From NCBI GenBank assembly GCA_035341855.1, contig DAOQWA010000003.1, positions 1-64,000 on the forward strand: a stretch of DNA of 64,000 nucleotides. Reading direction: 5' to 3'. A program made the translations under genes and the position numbers. The DNA comes from QQVM01 sp035341855. Its GTDB lineage: Bacteria > Bacteroidota > Bacteroidia > AKYH767-A > 2013-40CM-41-45. This document shows positions 35,898 to 45,373 of this stretch, piece after piece. Below the pieces are notes generated by a model. The model did no database searches and had not been told where the DNA came from. It saw nothing but the letters and a program-made list of their open reading frames with translations. Position 1 is the first letter of the stretch. The number at the start of each line of letters is the position of its first letter.

Positions 35898-36614
35898 TCA
35901 GACCAGAAAAACCAGTGCAGCACCAAGAAGGATCACAAAAAATTTAAAATAGTTGAATCGATGACCTTCAGAGGATTCAAATAATATTGTTGTCGAGATG
36001 TGTAAAAAGATACCAATGACGATGGCCATTAATTTATCATAGTACATTGATATATCTATTGAACTCGAGGCATTCAAAAGATTACTGCTCCATGCACCTG
36101 CGGGTGCCATTGCTGCGAAGATCATTAAGAATAGGAGGGTTCTGGCTCGACTAATGCCTGAGTCAAGCAACATCGTTGTGAGTGCAATAGCTACAGGAAT
36201 GTGATGCAGGATTATTCCGGCAAGAAGGCTGATCTCAACACTTTCATTATTGAACCTTTGGACTAGTGGTATACCTTCCAAAAAACTATGCAAACAGAGT
36301 CCTATCATCATACCATAGGGGAAAGCCGCATTTTCATGTTTATGGATATGCATGTGACCATGTTCAATACCTTCAGAAAATATTTCCAGCAAGATTTGAA
36401 TGAAGAAACCAAGAAGAATGTAGGCACCAATTGAATGATCTTTTGCCTCATAAACTCCTGGAATGAGGTGCATGACAGTAAGTGCGAAAAGAAAGGCTCC
36501 ACTAAAAGCCAGAAGTAATTTTAAAGCCTTTTTGTTTATCTTTTTGAAGGCAAAAACAGAAGCTCCGCTGAGGACGATGCTAAAGAAAAGTAGTAGATAG
36601 GAAAGGATTTTCAT
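35898..36614 (-). CDS. ZIP-family divalent metal transporter
   Basis: A 238-residue inner-membrane protein with about eight hydrophobic helices. The metal-binding helix motif HSFLEGIPL (about 136-144) and the paired HHIPVAIAL (about 161-169) are the conserved histidine sites of the ZIP family. A histidine-rich stretch (EHGHMHIHKHEN) lies in the loop before them. The likely role is uptake of zinc, iron or manganese. Ends convergent with the peroxiredoxin gene. A TATCTTTG box at 36647-36654 may be its promoter. Confidence 0.9.
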   Translation of the reverse strand: MKILSYLLLFFSIVLSGASVFAFKKINKKALKLLLAFSGAFLFALTVMHLIPGVYEAKDHSIGAYILLGFFIQILLEIFSEGIEHGHMHIHKHENAAFPYGMMIGLCLHSFLEGIPLVQRFNNESVEISLLAGIILHHIPVAIALTTMLLDSGISRARTLLFLMIFAAMAPAGAWSSNLLNASSSIDISMYYDKLMAIVIGIFLHISTTILFESSEGHRFNYFKFFVILLGAALVFLV

Positions 36615-36646
36615 TATTTCCTTTGTGTTTGATAAAAGGATGGGGT

Positions 36647-36654
36647 CAAAGATA
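36647..36654 (-). promoter_or_regulatory. -7 promoter element of the ZIP transporter gene
   Basis: Minus-strand TATCTTTG, a TAnnTTTG match, 33 bases before the ATG. No TTTG at the right distance. Confidence 0.4.
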
Positions 36655-36695
36655 GATGAATAATCAATAATTTATTTAGACATGCGAGTCAGATA

Positions 36696-37466
36696 TTATA
36701 ATTTTTGAGTCAAAAAGATCAGTCTGTCTGAATTTTCTATATCAAATGAGTCTAAGTTGTAATTTCCATAAACAGATAGTATTTCCATTCCAAGCTCAGC
36801 AAAATCGTTTTCAAATTCATTTTTACTTATAAGTGTGACATTCTCAACAAATTCATATGCTTGTCCTTTGTCACTGAATCGAATTTCTTTAACCACCTTA
36901 TTGCCACTAACAGTTTTGTTGATGTGAAAATTGATACCATCAACGTTCTTAAAATAATTTTGATTTCCTATTTTGCGAACTTTTTTGGCATTGAAGTAGT
37001 CTAGCACGAATAAACCTCCCTTTTTTAAAGCGGCATAATGTGATTGCAGACAACGAAAATTATCATGTGCTTTTTCGAAATAACCAAAACTGCTGAACAG
37101 GTTTAGTACAGCGTCAAAATAATTTGTTCGGAATAGTTCACGCATATCATGAAGGTAGAAGTGAAGGGTATCATTTTCCATATTCATGTTATGATTTATA
37201 CTTTGCTCAGATAAATCATATCCCGTAACATCAAAGCCCTTTTTGTTTAGATACAAGGAATGTCTTCCTTTACCACAAGCAACATCCAGGATCCTTGAGC
37301 CTGAAACTATGTGAATTTTTTCTATCAGATTATCGAGAAATATCTCTGCCTCACGTTCATCTCTTTCTTTGTAAAGAACATGGTAATAAGGAGAATCGAA
37401 CCAGGTTTCAAACCAATCTTTTTTCTCGCCGGTATCGGCTACCATTGGTTTAACTTTTGAAATCAT
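36696..37466 (-). CDS. Class I SAM-dependent methyltransferase
   Basis: A 256-residue cytoplasmic methyltransferase. The N-terminal segment WFETWFDSPYYHVLY is typical of a Bacteroidota subfamily. Motif I is ILDVACGKGRHS (about 59-70), followed by the acidic end of strand 2 (VTGYDLS). A later Asn-Leu-Phe-Ser-Ser-Phe-Gly-Tyr segment fits motif IV. The methyl acceptor is unknown. It is transcribed toward the ZIP gene, about 80 bases away, and starts 43 bases after the symporter gene ends, so it may be part of a small operon with either. Confidence 0.85.
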   Translation of the reverse strand: MISKVKPMVADTGEKKDWFETWFDSPYYHVLYKERDEREAEIFLDNLIEKIHIVSGSRILDVACGKGRHSLYLNKKGFDVTGYDLSEQSINHNMNMENDTLHFYLHDMRELFRTNYFDAVLNLFSSFGYFEKAHDNFRCLQSHYAALKKGGLFVLDYFNAKKVRKIGNQNYFKNVDGINFHINKTVSGNKVVKEIRFSDKGQAYEFVENVTLISKNEFENDFAELGMEILSVYGNYNLDSFDIENSDRLIFLTQKL

Positions 37467-37509
37467 GGTTTATTTATTTTTATTTATTAGAATAAAGCTA
37501 ATGGAATTA

Positions 37510-39288
37510 CTAATCTGCGAATATTTTAGTTGAACGGATTTTACCTACCATCAAATACCCGCTCACCAGGGCTATGCTCCAACTTATCATCGCTTCATTC
37601 CATTCGTGGAATATTAATTTTCCTGTTCCAATGAGAATGGAATAGGTCATGATCACTGCAAAGAGCCAACAGAGTACCAGTCCTGTCATTCTGGATGTTG
37701 TTTTCGGTAAGCCTAAGGAGATTCTGACCGGATCCCAGTTGCCTTCCGGTTTGACTTTTTTATAAAAGGTCTGAAGTGTCTGAATGCTTTCCGCTTTAGT
37801 TGCATACATAACTATCAGCCATGTTAAAGTAGTAAATCCAACTGTTAGAAAGAAGCTATTAGGGAATTCAATTCTGAAAACATATCTGCTAAGAGAATAG
37901 CCGATGAATGGTGCAAGGGTAGCAGCAATCTCTGTCCATGCATTTATCCTCCACCAGTACCAACGTAAGATGAGCACCAGTCCAAGACCTGCCCCGCATT
38001 CAATTATGAAGGTCCATACTCCGCTGATTGTTGTAATTTGGGTAGTTGCAAAAAGTGCAAGGCCCATGGCTATAAATGTTACTAATCTGCTTATACCTAC
38101 ATAATGTTTCTGTGCAAGATCGTGAGATCCGAAACTTTCTTCAGGTTTAAAAAAGCGCTTGTAGAAATCATTAACCAGATAACTTGTTCCCCAATTTAGT
38201 TGTGTACTTATGGTACTCATGTAAGCAGCAAGGAAAGCCACGAGCAGAAGACCTTTTAACCCTGCCGGCAGAAAATCCTTCATGGCCATAACATAGCCTA
38301 ATTTTTTATCTGCAAATGATAAGTCGGGATAAAGTACAATAGCGCAGAGACCGACAATAATCCATGGCCAGGGACGTAAGCAATAATGAGCAATTTGAAA
38401 AAACAATGTAGCAAAGATAGAATGTTTTTCATTCTTCGCGCTCATCATACGCTGAGCAATATACCCGCCACCCCCCGGTTCAGCTCCCGGATACCAGCTT
38501 GCCCACCACTGTACTGAAATATATGCCAGGAAAGTTCCAAGGGAAATAGTAAGTGTTGATGCAACTTGTCCGGCACTTGCTTCAGCACCTATCTTCGGAA
38601 AAAACTCCATTGACCATGCAGGCAATTGTGATTTGAGCCCATCAATTCCTCCGATCTTATCAGAAGCTAAGACCAGCACAGCAAGGATAATGCAACCGGT
38701 CATGGCTATAACAAACTGAACCATGTCAGTGATTGCGACACCCCATAATCCACTCATTGCTGCATAGATGGATGTGAGTATCATGGCACCTGCCACATAG
38801 TACAATGCATCTTCGTCAGTAATGCCAAAGAAAATTTTTAGTATAGCTATCAAGGCAACATTCACCCAGCCGACGATAATTGAGTTCATGAACAGGCCGA
38901 GATAAAGAGATTTAAATCCTCTCAGGAAGGCGGCTGCTTTACCGCTATATCTAAATTCTATCAGTTCAACTTCTGTGAGTACTTCAGCCCGGCGCCATAA
39001 TCTTGAGAAGAAAAATGTTGTCAGCATTCCGCCGAAGAGGAAATTCCACCAAAGCCAGTTTCCTGAAATACCACTTTGTCCGACCAGTTCATTTACAGCC
39101 AGTGGTGTATCAGCAGCAAATGTTGTGGCTACCATTGAAGTTCCGGCGATCCACCACGGGAGATTTCTGCCACCGAGGAAGAAATCACTCATACTGGTGC
39201 TGGCTTTGTTCTTGTAGTATAAACCTATACCCAATGAAAGCAATAGGTATAAAGCAATGATAATCCAATCAATAAGATCGAGAGTCAT
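37510..39288 (-). CDS. Sodium:solute symporter (SSS family)
   Basis: A 592-residue inner-membrane transporter. About 13 hydrophobic helices with the LeuT-like SSS pattern: FFLGGRNLPWWIAGTSMVATTFAADTP (broken here as the FLGGR motif at about 37-41 and the GTSMVATTFAADTP stretch of helix 1-2) and LLVAFLAAYMSTISTQLNWG in a central helix. Such transporters take up sugars, amino acids or carboxylates with sodium. The substrate cannot be named. Length is at the large end of the family because of extra C-terminal helices. Confidence 0.9.
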   Translation of the reverse strand: MTLDLIDWIIIALYLLLSLGIGLYYKNKASTSMSDFFLGGRNLPWWIAGTSMVATTFAADTPLAVNELVGQSGISGNWLWWNFLFGGMLTTFFFSRLWRRAEVLTEVELIEFRYSGKAAAFLRGFKSLYLGLFMNSIIVGWVNVALIAILKIFFGITDEDALYYVAGAMILTSIYAAMSGLWGVAITDMVQFVIAMTGCIILAVLVLASDKIGGIDGLKSQLPAWSMEFFPKIGAEASAGQVASTLTISLGTFLAYISVQWWASWYPGAEPGGGGYIAQRMMSAKNEKHSIFATLFFQIAHYCLRPWPWIIVGLCAIVLYPDLSFADKKLGYVMAMKDFLPAGLKGLLLVAFLAAYMSTISTQLNWGTSYLVNDFYKRFFKPEESFGSHDLAQKHYVGISRLVTFIAMGLALFATTQITTISGVWTFIIECGAGLGLVLILRWYWWRINAWTEIAATLAPFIGYSLSRYVFRIEFPNSFFLTVGFTTLTWLIVMYATKAESIQTLQTFYKKVKPEGNWDPVRISLGLPKTTSRMTGLVLCWLFAVIMTYSILIGTGKLIFHEWNEAMISWSIALVSGYLMVGKIRSTKIFAD

Positions 39289-39456
39289 GTGGGAGTTTAT
39301 TGAATACTAGTGAACTATGTCTTTGTTGTTGACTCTATTTATAACACAGAAAAACCAATTTTGCTTTTCCTTTCTTAATTGATCAAATGTGTCTATTTTT
39401 AACATCGTCAAATCATTAAAAGCGTAGAATTATCAACAGCATCAGTTGAATAGCGG

Positions 39457-40587
39457 ATGAAAAACAGATCGTTTTCACGTAAAAGTAAGAAAGCCAGGAG
39501 GAAGAAGCATTCTCCTCCGGGGTCATCTCCGGGACTCATTCATCTTGAACCGGATGCTTTGAAGCCACTCATCAATTCTTTTGTGTATGACGTGAATGAT
39601 TTTCAGGAGAAGGAATTGAAAAGTATTGAAGGAATAAATTCACAAATACAATCTTCACCCGATAAATTTCATTGGATTGATGTAAAAGGATTTGGAGATC
39701 AAAGTCTGCTGGAACAGATCGCCGGCACCTTTGGTATTCACCGTTTACAAATGGAAGATGTTGTAAACGGGTATCAGCGGCCGAAGACGGAGGAGCAAGC
39801 CGAGTATATATTTATTGTTTCACGAGTGTTGGAAGAAAAAGATGGCAGGTTGGCAAACGGACAGTTAAGTTTGTTTTTGGGAAGAAATTTTGTGCTGACA
39901 TTTCAGGAGCATTATGAGGACGTATTGGAACCTGTAAGAGTTCGCTTACGTCAAGGAAAAGGTCTGATCCGCTCATCAGGCGCAGGATACCTTGCCTATG
40001 CATTAGTTGATACCGTCATCGATAATTATTTTCCAATTCTGGAAAGAATAGGTGATCAACTCGATGGTTTAGAGGAAGAATTGCTGGAGAATCCTACCAG
40101 AGAATCTCTTAATCAGGTATTAGAGATAAAGAGGGAGCTCATTTCTATCCGAAGAGCGATATGGAGCGAGAGAGATAAACTAAATGAGATTTTGCGCAGC
40201 AGCCTCGATTTCTTTACTGATCAAAGTAAAATTTACATAAGGGATACCTATGATCATACAATTCAGATCCTGGACATCGTTGACAGTTATAAAGAAGTGA
40301 CCGCATCAATGATGGATGTTTATCATTCAAGTGTTAGTAATAAATTAAATCAGGTAATGAAAGTATTGACGATCATCTCGACGATATTTATTCCACTGAC
40401 ATTCATTGTTGGAGTCTACGGAATGAATTTCGCCAGGGTCAATCCGGATGATGGTAATGCGATGCCCTTGAGTATGCCTGAATTGTATTCGCCCTATGGC
40501 TACATCTTTGTATGGGTCATCATGGTCGTGATTGTGATCCTGCAAGTAGTTTTCTTCTTCAGAAAAGGCTGGTTAAGCAGAAGCTAG
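39457..40587 (+). CDS. corA: CorA magnesium/cobalt transporter
   Basis: A 376-residue CorA. A basic N-terminal tail (rich in Arg/Lys/Ser) precedes a large cytoplasmic domain, and the last 60 residues hold the two membrane helices. The selectivity-filter motif YGMNF is at the end of TM1 (about 323-327), followed by MPELYSPYGY, the usual MPEL-type loop, and TM2. CorA is a homopentamer that imports Mg2+. Length and topology are normal. It stands alone. Confidence 0.95.
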   Translation: MKNRSFSRKSKKARRKKHSPPGSSPGLIHLEPDALKPLINSFVYDVNDFQEKELKSIEGINSQIQSSPDKFHWIDVKGFGDQSLLEQIAGTFGIHRLQMEDVVNGYQRPKTEEQAEYIFIVSRVLEEKDGRLANGQLSLFLGRNFVLTFQEHYEDVLEPVRVRLRQGKGLIRSSGAGYLAYALVDTVIDNYFPILERIGDQLDGLEEELLENPTRESLNQVLEIKRELISIRRAIWSERDKLNEILRSSLDFFTDQSKIYIRDTYDHTIQILDIVDSYKEVTASMMDVYHSSVSNKLNQVMKVLTIISTIFIPLTFIVGVYGMNFARVNPDDGNAMPLSMPELYSPYGYIFVWVIMVVIVILQVVFFFRKGWLSRS

Positions 40588-40704
40588 GCATTGATTAAGT
40601 ATATTTTAAATTGTTTGAGATTTGGATTGTGTTTAGGAGATTATGTGTTAAATTGAATTCTGAATTTTCAGACTTCTTATAAAGATTTTATTTAGTTGAT
40701 TAAT

Positions 40705-41874
40705 ATGAAAGAGACATTTCCACTAATTGCAAAAACATCTTTTGGATTTGAAGATCTACTAGTGGATGAATTAAAATTTTTGGGCGCAAGAAATATTCAG
40801 AAAGCAACAAGAGCTGTTTTATTCGATGGTGATACTGAGTTGATGTACAAAGTAAATTTGTGGAGTCGTATATCCTTGCGTGTTCTGAAACCTATAGGAA
40901 GTTTTCCGGCAGGTGATGAGCAGCAATTGTATGAAGGCATCAAAAGGATAGAGTGGAGCAAGTATATGGAACCCGATGAGACACTTGCTGTCGATGCCGT
41001 TGTTAACAGGTCCAAGCTAAGCCATTCACTGTATGTAGCGCAGAAAACAAAGGATGGTATTGTAGATCAGTTCAGGAACAGGATGGGACAAAGACCCAAT
41101 GTCGATCTCCGAAAGCCTACTTTGAGAATTCATGTGCATTTGTCCGAAGACGTGGCTTCAATTTCTCTTGACAGTTCAGGAGAATCTTTACATAAGCGCG
41201 GTTACCGCCAACAGCAGGGTGATGCACCTTTGAATGAAACTCTAGCTGCAGGGCTTGTATTGCTAAGCAACTGGGATCGCCGTTCCGGATTGACAGATCT
41301 GATGTGTGGTAGTGGTACGATCCTGATCGAAGCAGGCCTGTTAGCAAGAAATATTGCTCCCGGAATATTTAGAACTGAGTTTGGTTTTGAGAGGTGGAAG
41401 GATTTTGATGAAGAACTTTGGAAACGCTTGCGTGAAGATGCAGAAAGCAGTAAATTAGAATCACTGCCATTCAGACTAACAGGAATAGAAAGGGATCATC
41501 AGGTAATAGAAGCTGCAAAGGAGAACATTCGATTTGCCGGCTTGTCGAATGACATTGATCTTCATAATATGTCATTCCAGGGTTATACTCCTGAAGTGTT
41601 GCCAACAGTAATTATTTCCAACCCTCCTTATGGCTTACGAATAACTACTGAAGACTTATTTCAATTGTATACTGACCTGGGAGCTTCATTCAAGAAAGTT
41701 TTTCCGGGTGTCACGGCGTGGGTATTGACGGCTAACAAAGAAGCTTCACATAAAATAGGATTAAAGCCATCGAGAAAAATACCTGTATTCAATGGCGCTA
41801 TTGAATGCAGGTTTATGAAGTTTGAATTGTATTCAGGAAGCCGTAAATTTAAAGCTCCGATTGCAGAGGAATAA
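40705..41874 (+). CDS. RNA methyltransferase with THUMP domain (RlmL/YpsC type)
   Basis: A 389-residue class I methyltransferase from ATG 40705 (a TTG nine bases earlier opens the frame). The N-terminus (about 5-160) is a THUMP domain, which binds RNA; the catalytic domain has the SAM motif LMCGSGTILIEAGL (about 199-212) and the N6-adenine/N2-guanine-type motif NPPYGLR (about 315-321). Related proteins methylate 23S rRNA guanine (RlmL). The exact target is not certain. The phosphofructokinase gene follows after 20 bases. Confidence 0.9.
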   Translation: MKETFPLIAKTSFGFEDLLVDELKFLGARNIQKATRAVLFDGDTELMYKVNLWSRISLRVLKPIGSFPAGDEQQLYEGIKRIEWSKYMEPDETLAVDAVVNRSKLSHSLYVAQKTKDGIVDQFRNRMGQRPNVDLRKPTLRIHVHLSEDVASISLDSSGESLHKRGYRQQQGDAPLNETLAAGLVLLSNWDRRSGLTDLMCGSGTILIEAGLLARNIAPGIFRTEFGFERWKDFDEELWKRLREDAESSKLESLPFRLTGIERDHQVIEAAKENIRFAGLSNDIDLHNMSFQGYTPEVLPTVIISNPPYGLRITTEDLFQLYTDLGASFKKVFPGVTAWVLTANKEASHKIGLKPSRKIPVFNGAIECRFMKFELYSGSRKFKAPIAEE

Positions 41875-41894
41875 AGTAAACGATTTTCATTTTT

Positions 41895-42869
41895 ATGCTT
41901 AAAAAAATTGCTGTATTAACAACAGGTGGTGATTGTCCGGGATTAAACCCTGCCATTAGAGCGGTGGTTCGTAGTAGTATTTACTATAACTTAAATGTTG
42001 TAGGTGTCCTTCGTGGTTATGAAGGTTTGATTGATGACCAGTTTATTGAAATGAACTCACATAGCGTAAGTAATATTCTGCAGCGCGGTGGTACCATTTT
42101 AAAAACTGCAAGAAGTGAGAGGTTCAGGACCCTTGAAGGAAGACAAAAAGCTTATGAAAATATCATTAAGAATGGAGTGGAGGGCCTTATTGTCATTGGT
42201 GGTGACGGATCATTCAGAGGCATTGAGCAGTTTACAAATGAGCATCCGATCACGGTAATAGGAATTCCTAAAACTATTGATAATGATATCTACGGAACTG
42301 ATTTTGCGATAGGCTATGATACAGCAGTGAATACTGTTATTCAGGCCGTAGATAAGATCAGGGATACTGCGGACTCGCACGACAGGTTATTTTTTGTTGA
42401 AGTGATGGGACGTGATACAGGAATGATAGCTTTATTTGGTGGTATTGGTTCAGGCGCAGAAGCAATTTTAATTCCTGAGACTAAAACCAAAATGGATAAG
42501 ATCGTAGAGATACTGGAGAGAGGGTGGACAAGGAAAAAAACTTCTATGATAGTGATGGTTGCTGAAGGTGATGATGCCGGCGGAGCCTATAAGATTGCAA
42601 AAGAAGTTAAAAAACGTTTTTCTCAATTTGATACCAGAGTGAGTATACTTGGGCACATGCAGAGAGGAGGAAGCCCTACAAGCGCTGACAGGGTGCTTGC
42701 GAGCCGACTTGGGGTTTCTGCGGTTGAAGCTTTGCTGGAAGGGCGCAGCAATGAGATGGTAGGCATCATTGATAATAAACTTGTACTTACTTCTTTTCAG
42801 GACGTGGTCAGTAAGGAAAAAAGTTTTCCATACGAGTTGATGAGGATTGCGGAGATATTATCCTTATGA
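41895..42869 (+). CDS. pfkA: 6-phosphofructokinase (mixed ATP/PPi-type signature)
   Basis: A 324-residue phosphofructokinase. Substrate motifs: GGDCPGLNPAIR near 11-22 and GGDGSFRG at 102-109. Residue Gly105 corresponds to Gly104 of E. coli PfkA, typical of ATP users. The next motif, PKTIDND (125-131), has Lys126 where the ATP enzyme has Gly124; Lys here is typical of pyrophosphate-dependent enzymes and of the mixed group III. The catalytic Asp is Asp129. The donor (ATP or pyrophosphate) is therefore uncertain, although ATP use is favoured by Gly105. The THUMP methyltransferase gene is 20 bases upstream. Confidence 0.93.
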   Translation: MLKKIAVLTTGGDCPGLNPAIRAVVRSSIYYNLNVVGVLRGYEGLIDDQFIEMNSHSVSNILQRGGTILKTARSERFRTLEGRQKAYENIIKNGVEGLIVIGGDGSFRGIEQFTNEHPITVIGIPKTIDNDIYGTDFAIGYDTAVNTVIQAVDKIRDTADSHDRLFFVEVMGRDTGMIALFGGIGSGAEAILIPETKTKMDKIVEILERGWTRKKTSMIVMVAEGDDAGGAYKIAKEVKKRFSQFDTRVSILGHMQRGGSPTSADRVLASRLGVSAVEALLEGRSNEMVGIIDNKLVLTSFQDVVSKEKSFPYELMRIAEILSL

Positions 42870-42886
42870 TATATAATTTATATCAT
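42866..42886. repeat. AT-rich palindrome at a convergent junction
   Basis: ATGATATA / TATATCAT with a five-base centre overlaps the pfkA stop codon. It lies between convergent pfkA and the T9SS gene. With no GC pairs it would be a weak terminator; I record it only as an inverted repeat. Confidence 0.3.
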
Positions 42887-42945
42887 TGAAAATAAGTTCG
42901 GAGTTCAATTATTCGCAATCTCTTATCATTTTAGCATCAAAAAAG

Positions 42946-44619
42946 TTAGAGTTTTACCCATTTTATTTGCTGCATTCCGCTTGATGTAAATACATTAATA
43001 ATATAAATACCTCTTTTTAAGATTTCATTTGGTAAGACGATGTTGTTAAGTCCCTTTCGCACGTCTAAGTCTTCAAAAAATACTTCCTTCCCTTCAAGAT
43101 TTATTAGCGACAAAGAAATATTTTCGTTGCCCGCAGAATTGTAAATCAACTTTGCAGATGCTGATGGACTTGGATAGAGAAAAAGCTGACTAGCAGATTG
43201 TAATTGATTAATTCCTGTAATCACTCCAAAGCTACCATCACCTCTCAAATTTTGAGTATAAACTCCTCCATCTATTCTGTCATCTTGCCAAACAACTATA
43301 GTTTGACTATTCTCAAAGAATCCGGCAGACAAGTCATCTTTATTGCTAAGGTATGTGCTGATCATCGGTTCATAAGACCAGGAATGATTTCCTGCATAGT
43401 CTGTTTTTATTGAAGACAGAACCTGATTACCGAAACCGCCATAACTGAATATGCAAATTAAGCCATCACCTGCATCCACAATTGCATGAGGATTATAGTA
43501 TATCGGATCGATGTTTTTTAGTTGAATACCGTTTGAGCCAAACAATACATTTCCATTGTTATCAATTGATTGAATATATACACCTGAGCTGCCCTGACTA
43601 CCATCAAGGACCTGCAAGGTTATGCATAGGCCACCATTACTGGTGTTATAACAAAATCCACCTGTCGACTTATGTTCTGTGCTCGAATTGGCAACCTGAG
43701 TTCCGCCGGAAGACCATGTATTTCCTGCTGAATCTACTCGTTGAGCAAAGACATCATTGAGTCCGGGATTTATTGGGTTGGAACTGTTGAAGGCAGTAAA
43801 AAATCCACCATGTTCATCACTTATTATATCAGGAAAAATAAAGAAAGGTATAGTGTTCGTTGAGACTTGTACAGCATTCATCCATACCTGATCGCCATTT
43901 ACATCAAAGTGTTGAGCGAACAAAGTTGAGGTCACTCCCGGAAATCCGCCAAGTTCTTCCACATACATCATCAGAAAGTCATCGCTTCCATTGGGAACCA
44001 TTCTTGCTCTGGAATAATTATAATTATTTGTCTGGTCAAAAATTCGTTTAGACCACAATACAGTACCTGTTCCGGATATTTTTTGGAACGAAACCCAATT
44101 ATAGGTGTTCAAATTTGCATTCCAGGCAATGATAACATTGTTTGAAGCAGTAATTCCAATCGTAGGACTGAGTCCGGTGGCAGTTGAGTCTGTCAATTCA
44201 ATACCTGTATTTGACCAGACAAAATTGCCGGCGATGTCAAGCTTGTACGCAACGATTCGCAAGTCACCGGACCGGATATCCTGAAATGCAACGATTGCAT
44301 TATCCTCATTATCTGTTTTCAGATCATAACGAAACAAGGCAGTTGATTGGGGGTAATTGCTTATAAGAAGACCGGAATCCGGCCATAATTTATTCCCGTC
44401 ACTATCCAAAAGTTGCATGCGTAATTCGTAGTTGGAGCTAAAATTGTCGAACCAGGTTATGTAGGTGAGCCCTGATGATGTAGTAGCCGACAAAGGTGTT
44501 GCCTGCTCTGAACCTGACCAATCGGCTATTCGGGTGTTCGAAGTAGTATCATTTACGAATTGCGCAGAGATGTTCAGTCCTGCAAGCAAAGAGAAAATGA
44601 AGAGGTAGATTTTTTTCAT
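42946..44619 (-). CDS. T9SS-secreted repeat protein of unknown function
   Basis: A 557-residue secreted protein with a signal peptide (about 1-19, cleavage after SA). The body has repeated beta-rich units of about 50-60 residues with patterns such as W-x-x-x-G-x-x-L/I and D-x-x-G-N-x-W/V, likely a propeller or a set of related beta domains. The last 80 residues form a T9SS type A sorting domain (LFLYPSPSASAKLIYNS onward), with PSP in place of the usual PNP. No catalytic motif is recognised. It is transcribed away from the WbqC/lipoprotein operon. Confidence 0.85.
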   Translation of the reverse strand: MKKIYLFIFSLLAGLNISAQFVNDTTSNTRIADWSGSEQATPLSATTSSGLTYITWFDNFSSNYELRMQLLDSDGNKLWPDSGLLISNYPQSTALFRYDLKTDNEDNAIVAFQDIRSGDLRIVAYKLDIAGNFVWSNTGIELTDSTATGLSPTIGITASNNVIIAWNANLNTYNWVSFQKISGTGTVLWSKRIFDQTNNYNYSRARMVPNGSDDFLMMYVEELGGFPGVTSTLFAQHFDVNGDQVWMNAVQVSTNTIPFFIFPDIISDEHGGFFTAFNSSNPINPGLNDVFAQRVDSAGNTWSSGGTQVANSSTEHKSTGGFCYNTSNGGLCITLQVLDGSQGSSGVYIQSIDNNGNVLFGSNGIQLKNIDPIYYNPHAIVDAGDGLICIFSYGGFGNQVLSSIKTDYAGNHSWSYEPMISTYLSNKDDLSAGFFENSQTIVVWQDDRIDGGVYTQNLRGDGSFGVITGINQLQSASQLFLYPSPSASAKLIYNSAGNENISLSLINLEGKEVFFEDLDVRKGLNNIVLPNEILKRGIYIINVFTSSGMQQIKWVKL

Positions 44620-44734
44620 GAGGTGAATATTTGTAATAAAATTACAAATAAATTTAACATCAGATTTCCTTTTTTAAATAGTGAACGACAAACCTTGGTC
44701 TGATTAAGAAAATTATTTGGATCGAAAAATGGAA

Positions 44735-45373
44735 TTATTGATATAAATACGAGATGCTATCGGGCCCGAGATTACAAATAACATCAAGTATGGAAAGGTC
44801 TTCGATAAAGCCATGTTCATTTTCGAATACCTGATGATATTTTGAAAGTGAACTTGGAGCTTTCTTTTTTGGATTGAATGAGTCTCTGAGATCTGTGAAT
44901 GATATATCTTTTTTGTATTGATCCGTAAGTTTATACCGGAGAGGTCTTTTAAGAATTCGAAAAATGAGTTCGAGGCAATTGATATTGAATTTGAAAAGAT
45001 TGCTTTCGTTGGAGTAAAAAAGCTCTTTAAGTTCATCTTCGTAGTATTCAAAAAAAGGAGATCGACGGTAGGAAGAGATGATAGAACGCCAATGAATAAT
45101 TTTCCAGCGTTCTTCCGTAATCATTTCAATATCTTCAATGGCCTTGCTAAAAAGTCCGGAATGACTTAAGGGAATTATTAGCGGCAATCGTCCATTAGCA
45201 CCAAAAATGTGGCACCTGTTGCGGTAAGTTTGTTTTACGAAATGTTCCTTTGATTCAATGATTATCTCCTCTGCATGCAATAAAGCTTTGACATAGGATA
45301 CTGGTGGCAGGTAAGCGATGGAGAATAATGATGGACCGGCATCAGCAGATCGCGAAAAATTATCGTCGTTCAT
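44735..45373 (-). CDS. WbqC-family protein
   Basis: A 212-residue protein of the WbqC family. Hallmarks are the N-terminal FSIAYLPPVSYV, the TYRNRCHIFGANGRLPLIIPL segment (about 45-65) and a tail region FNPKKKAPSS. WbqC-like proteins are found in Bacteroidota and in O-antigen clusters; the biochemical function is not established. ATG 45373 is preferred; the frame continues upstream, but this would run well into the upstream lipoprotein gene. The ATG overlaps the last 14 bases of that gene, so the two are coupled. Confidence 0.83.
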   Translation of the reverse strand: MNDDNFSRSADAGPSLFSIAYLPPVSYVKALLHAEEIIIESKEHFVKQTYRNRCHIFGANGRLPLIIPLSHSGLFSKAIEDIEMITEERWKIIHWRSIISSYRRSPFFEYYEDELKELFYSNESNLFKFNINCLELIFRILKRPLRYKLTDQYKKDISFTDLRDSFNPKKKAPSSLSKYHQVFENEHGFIEDLSILDVICNLGPDSISYLYQ

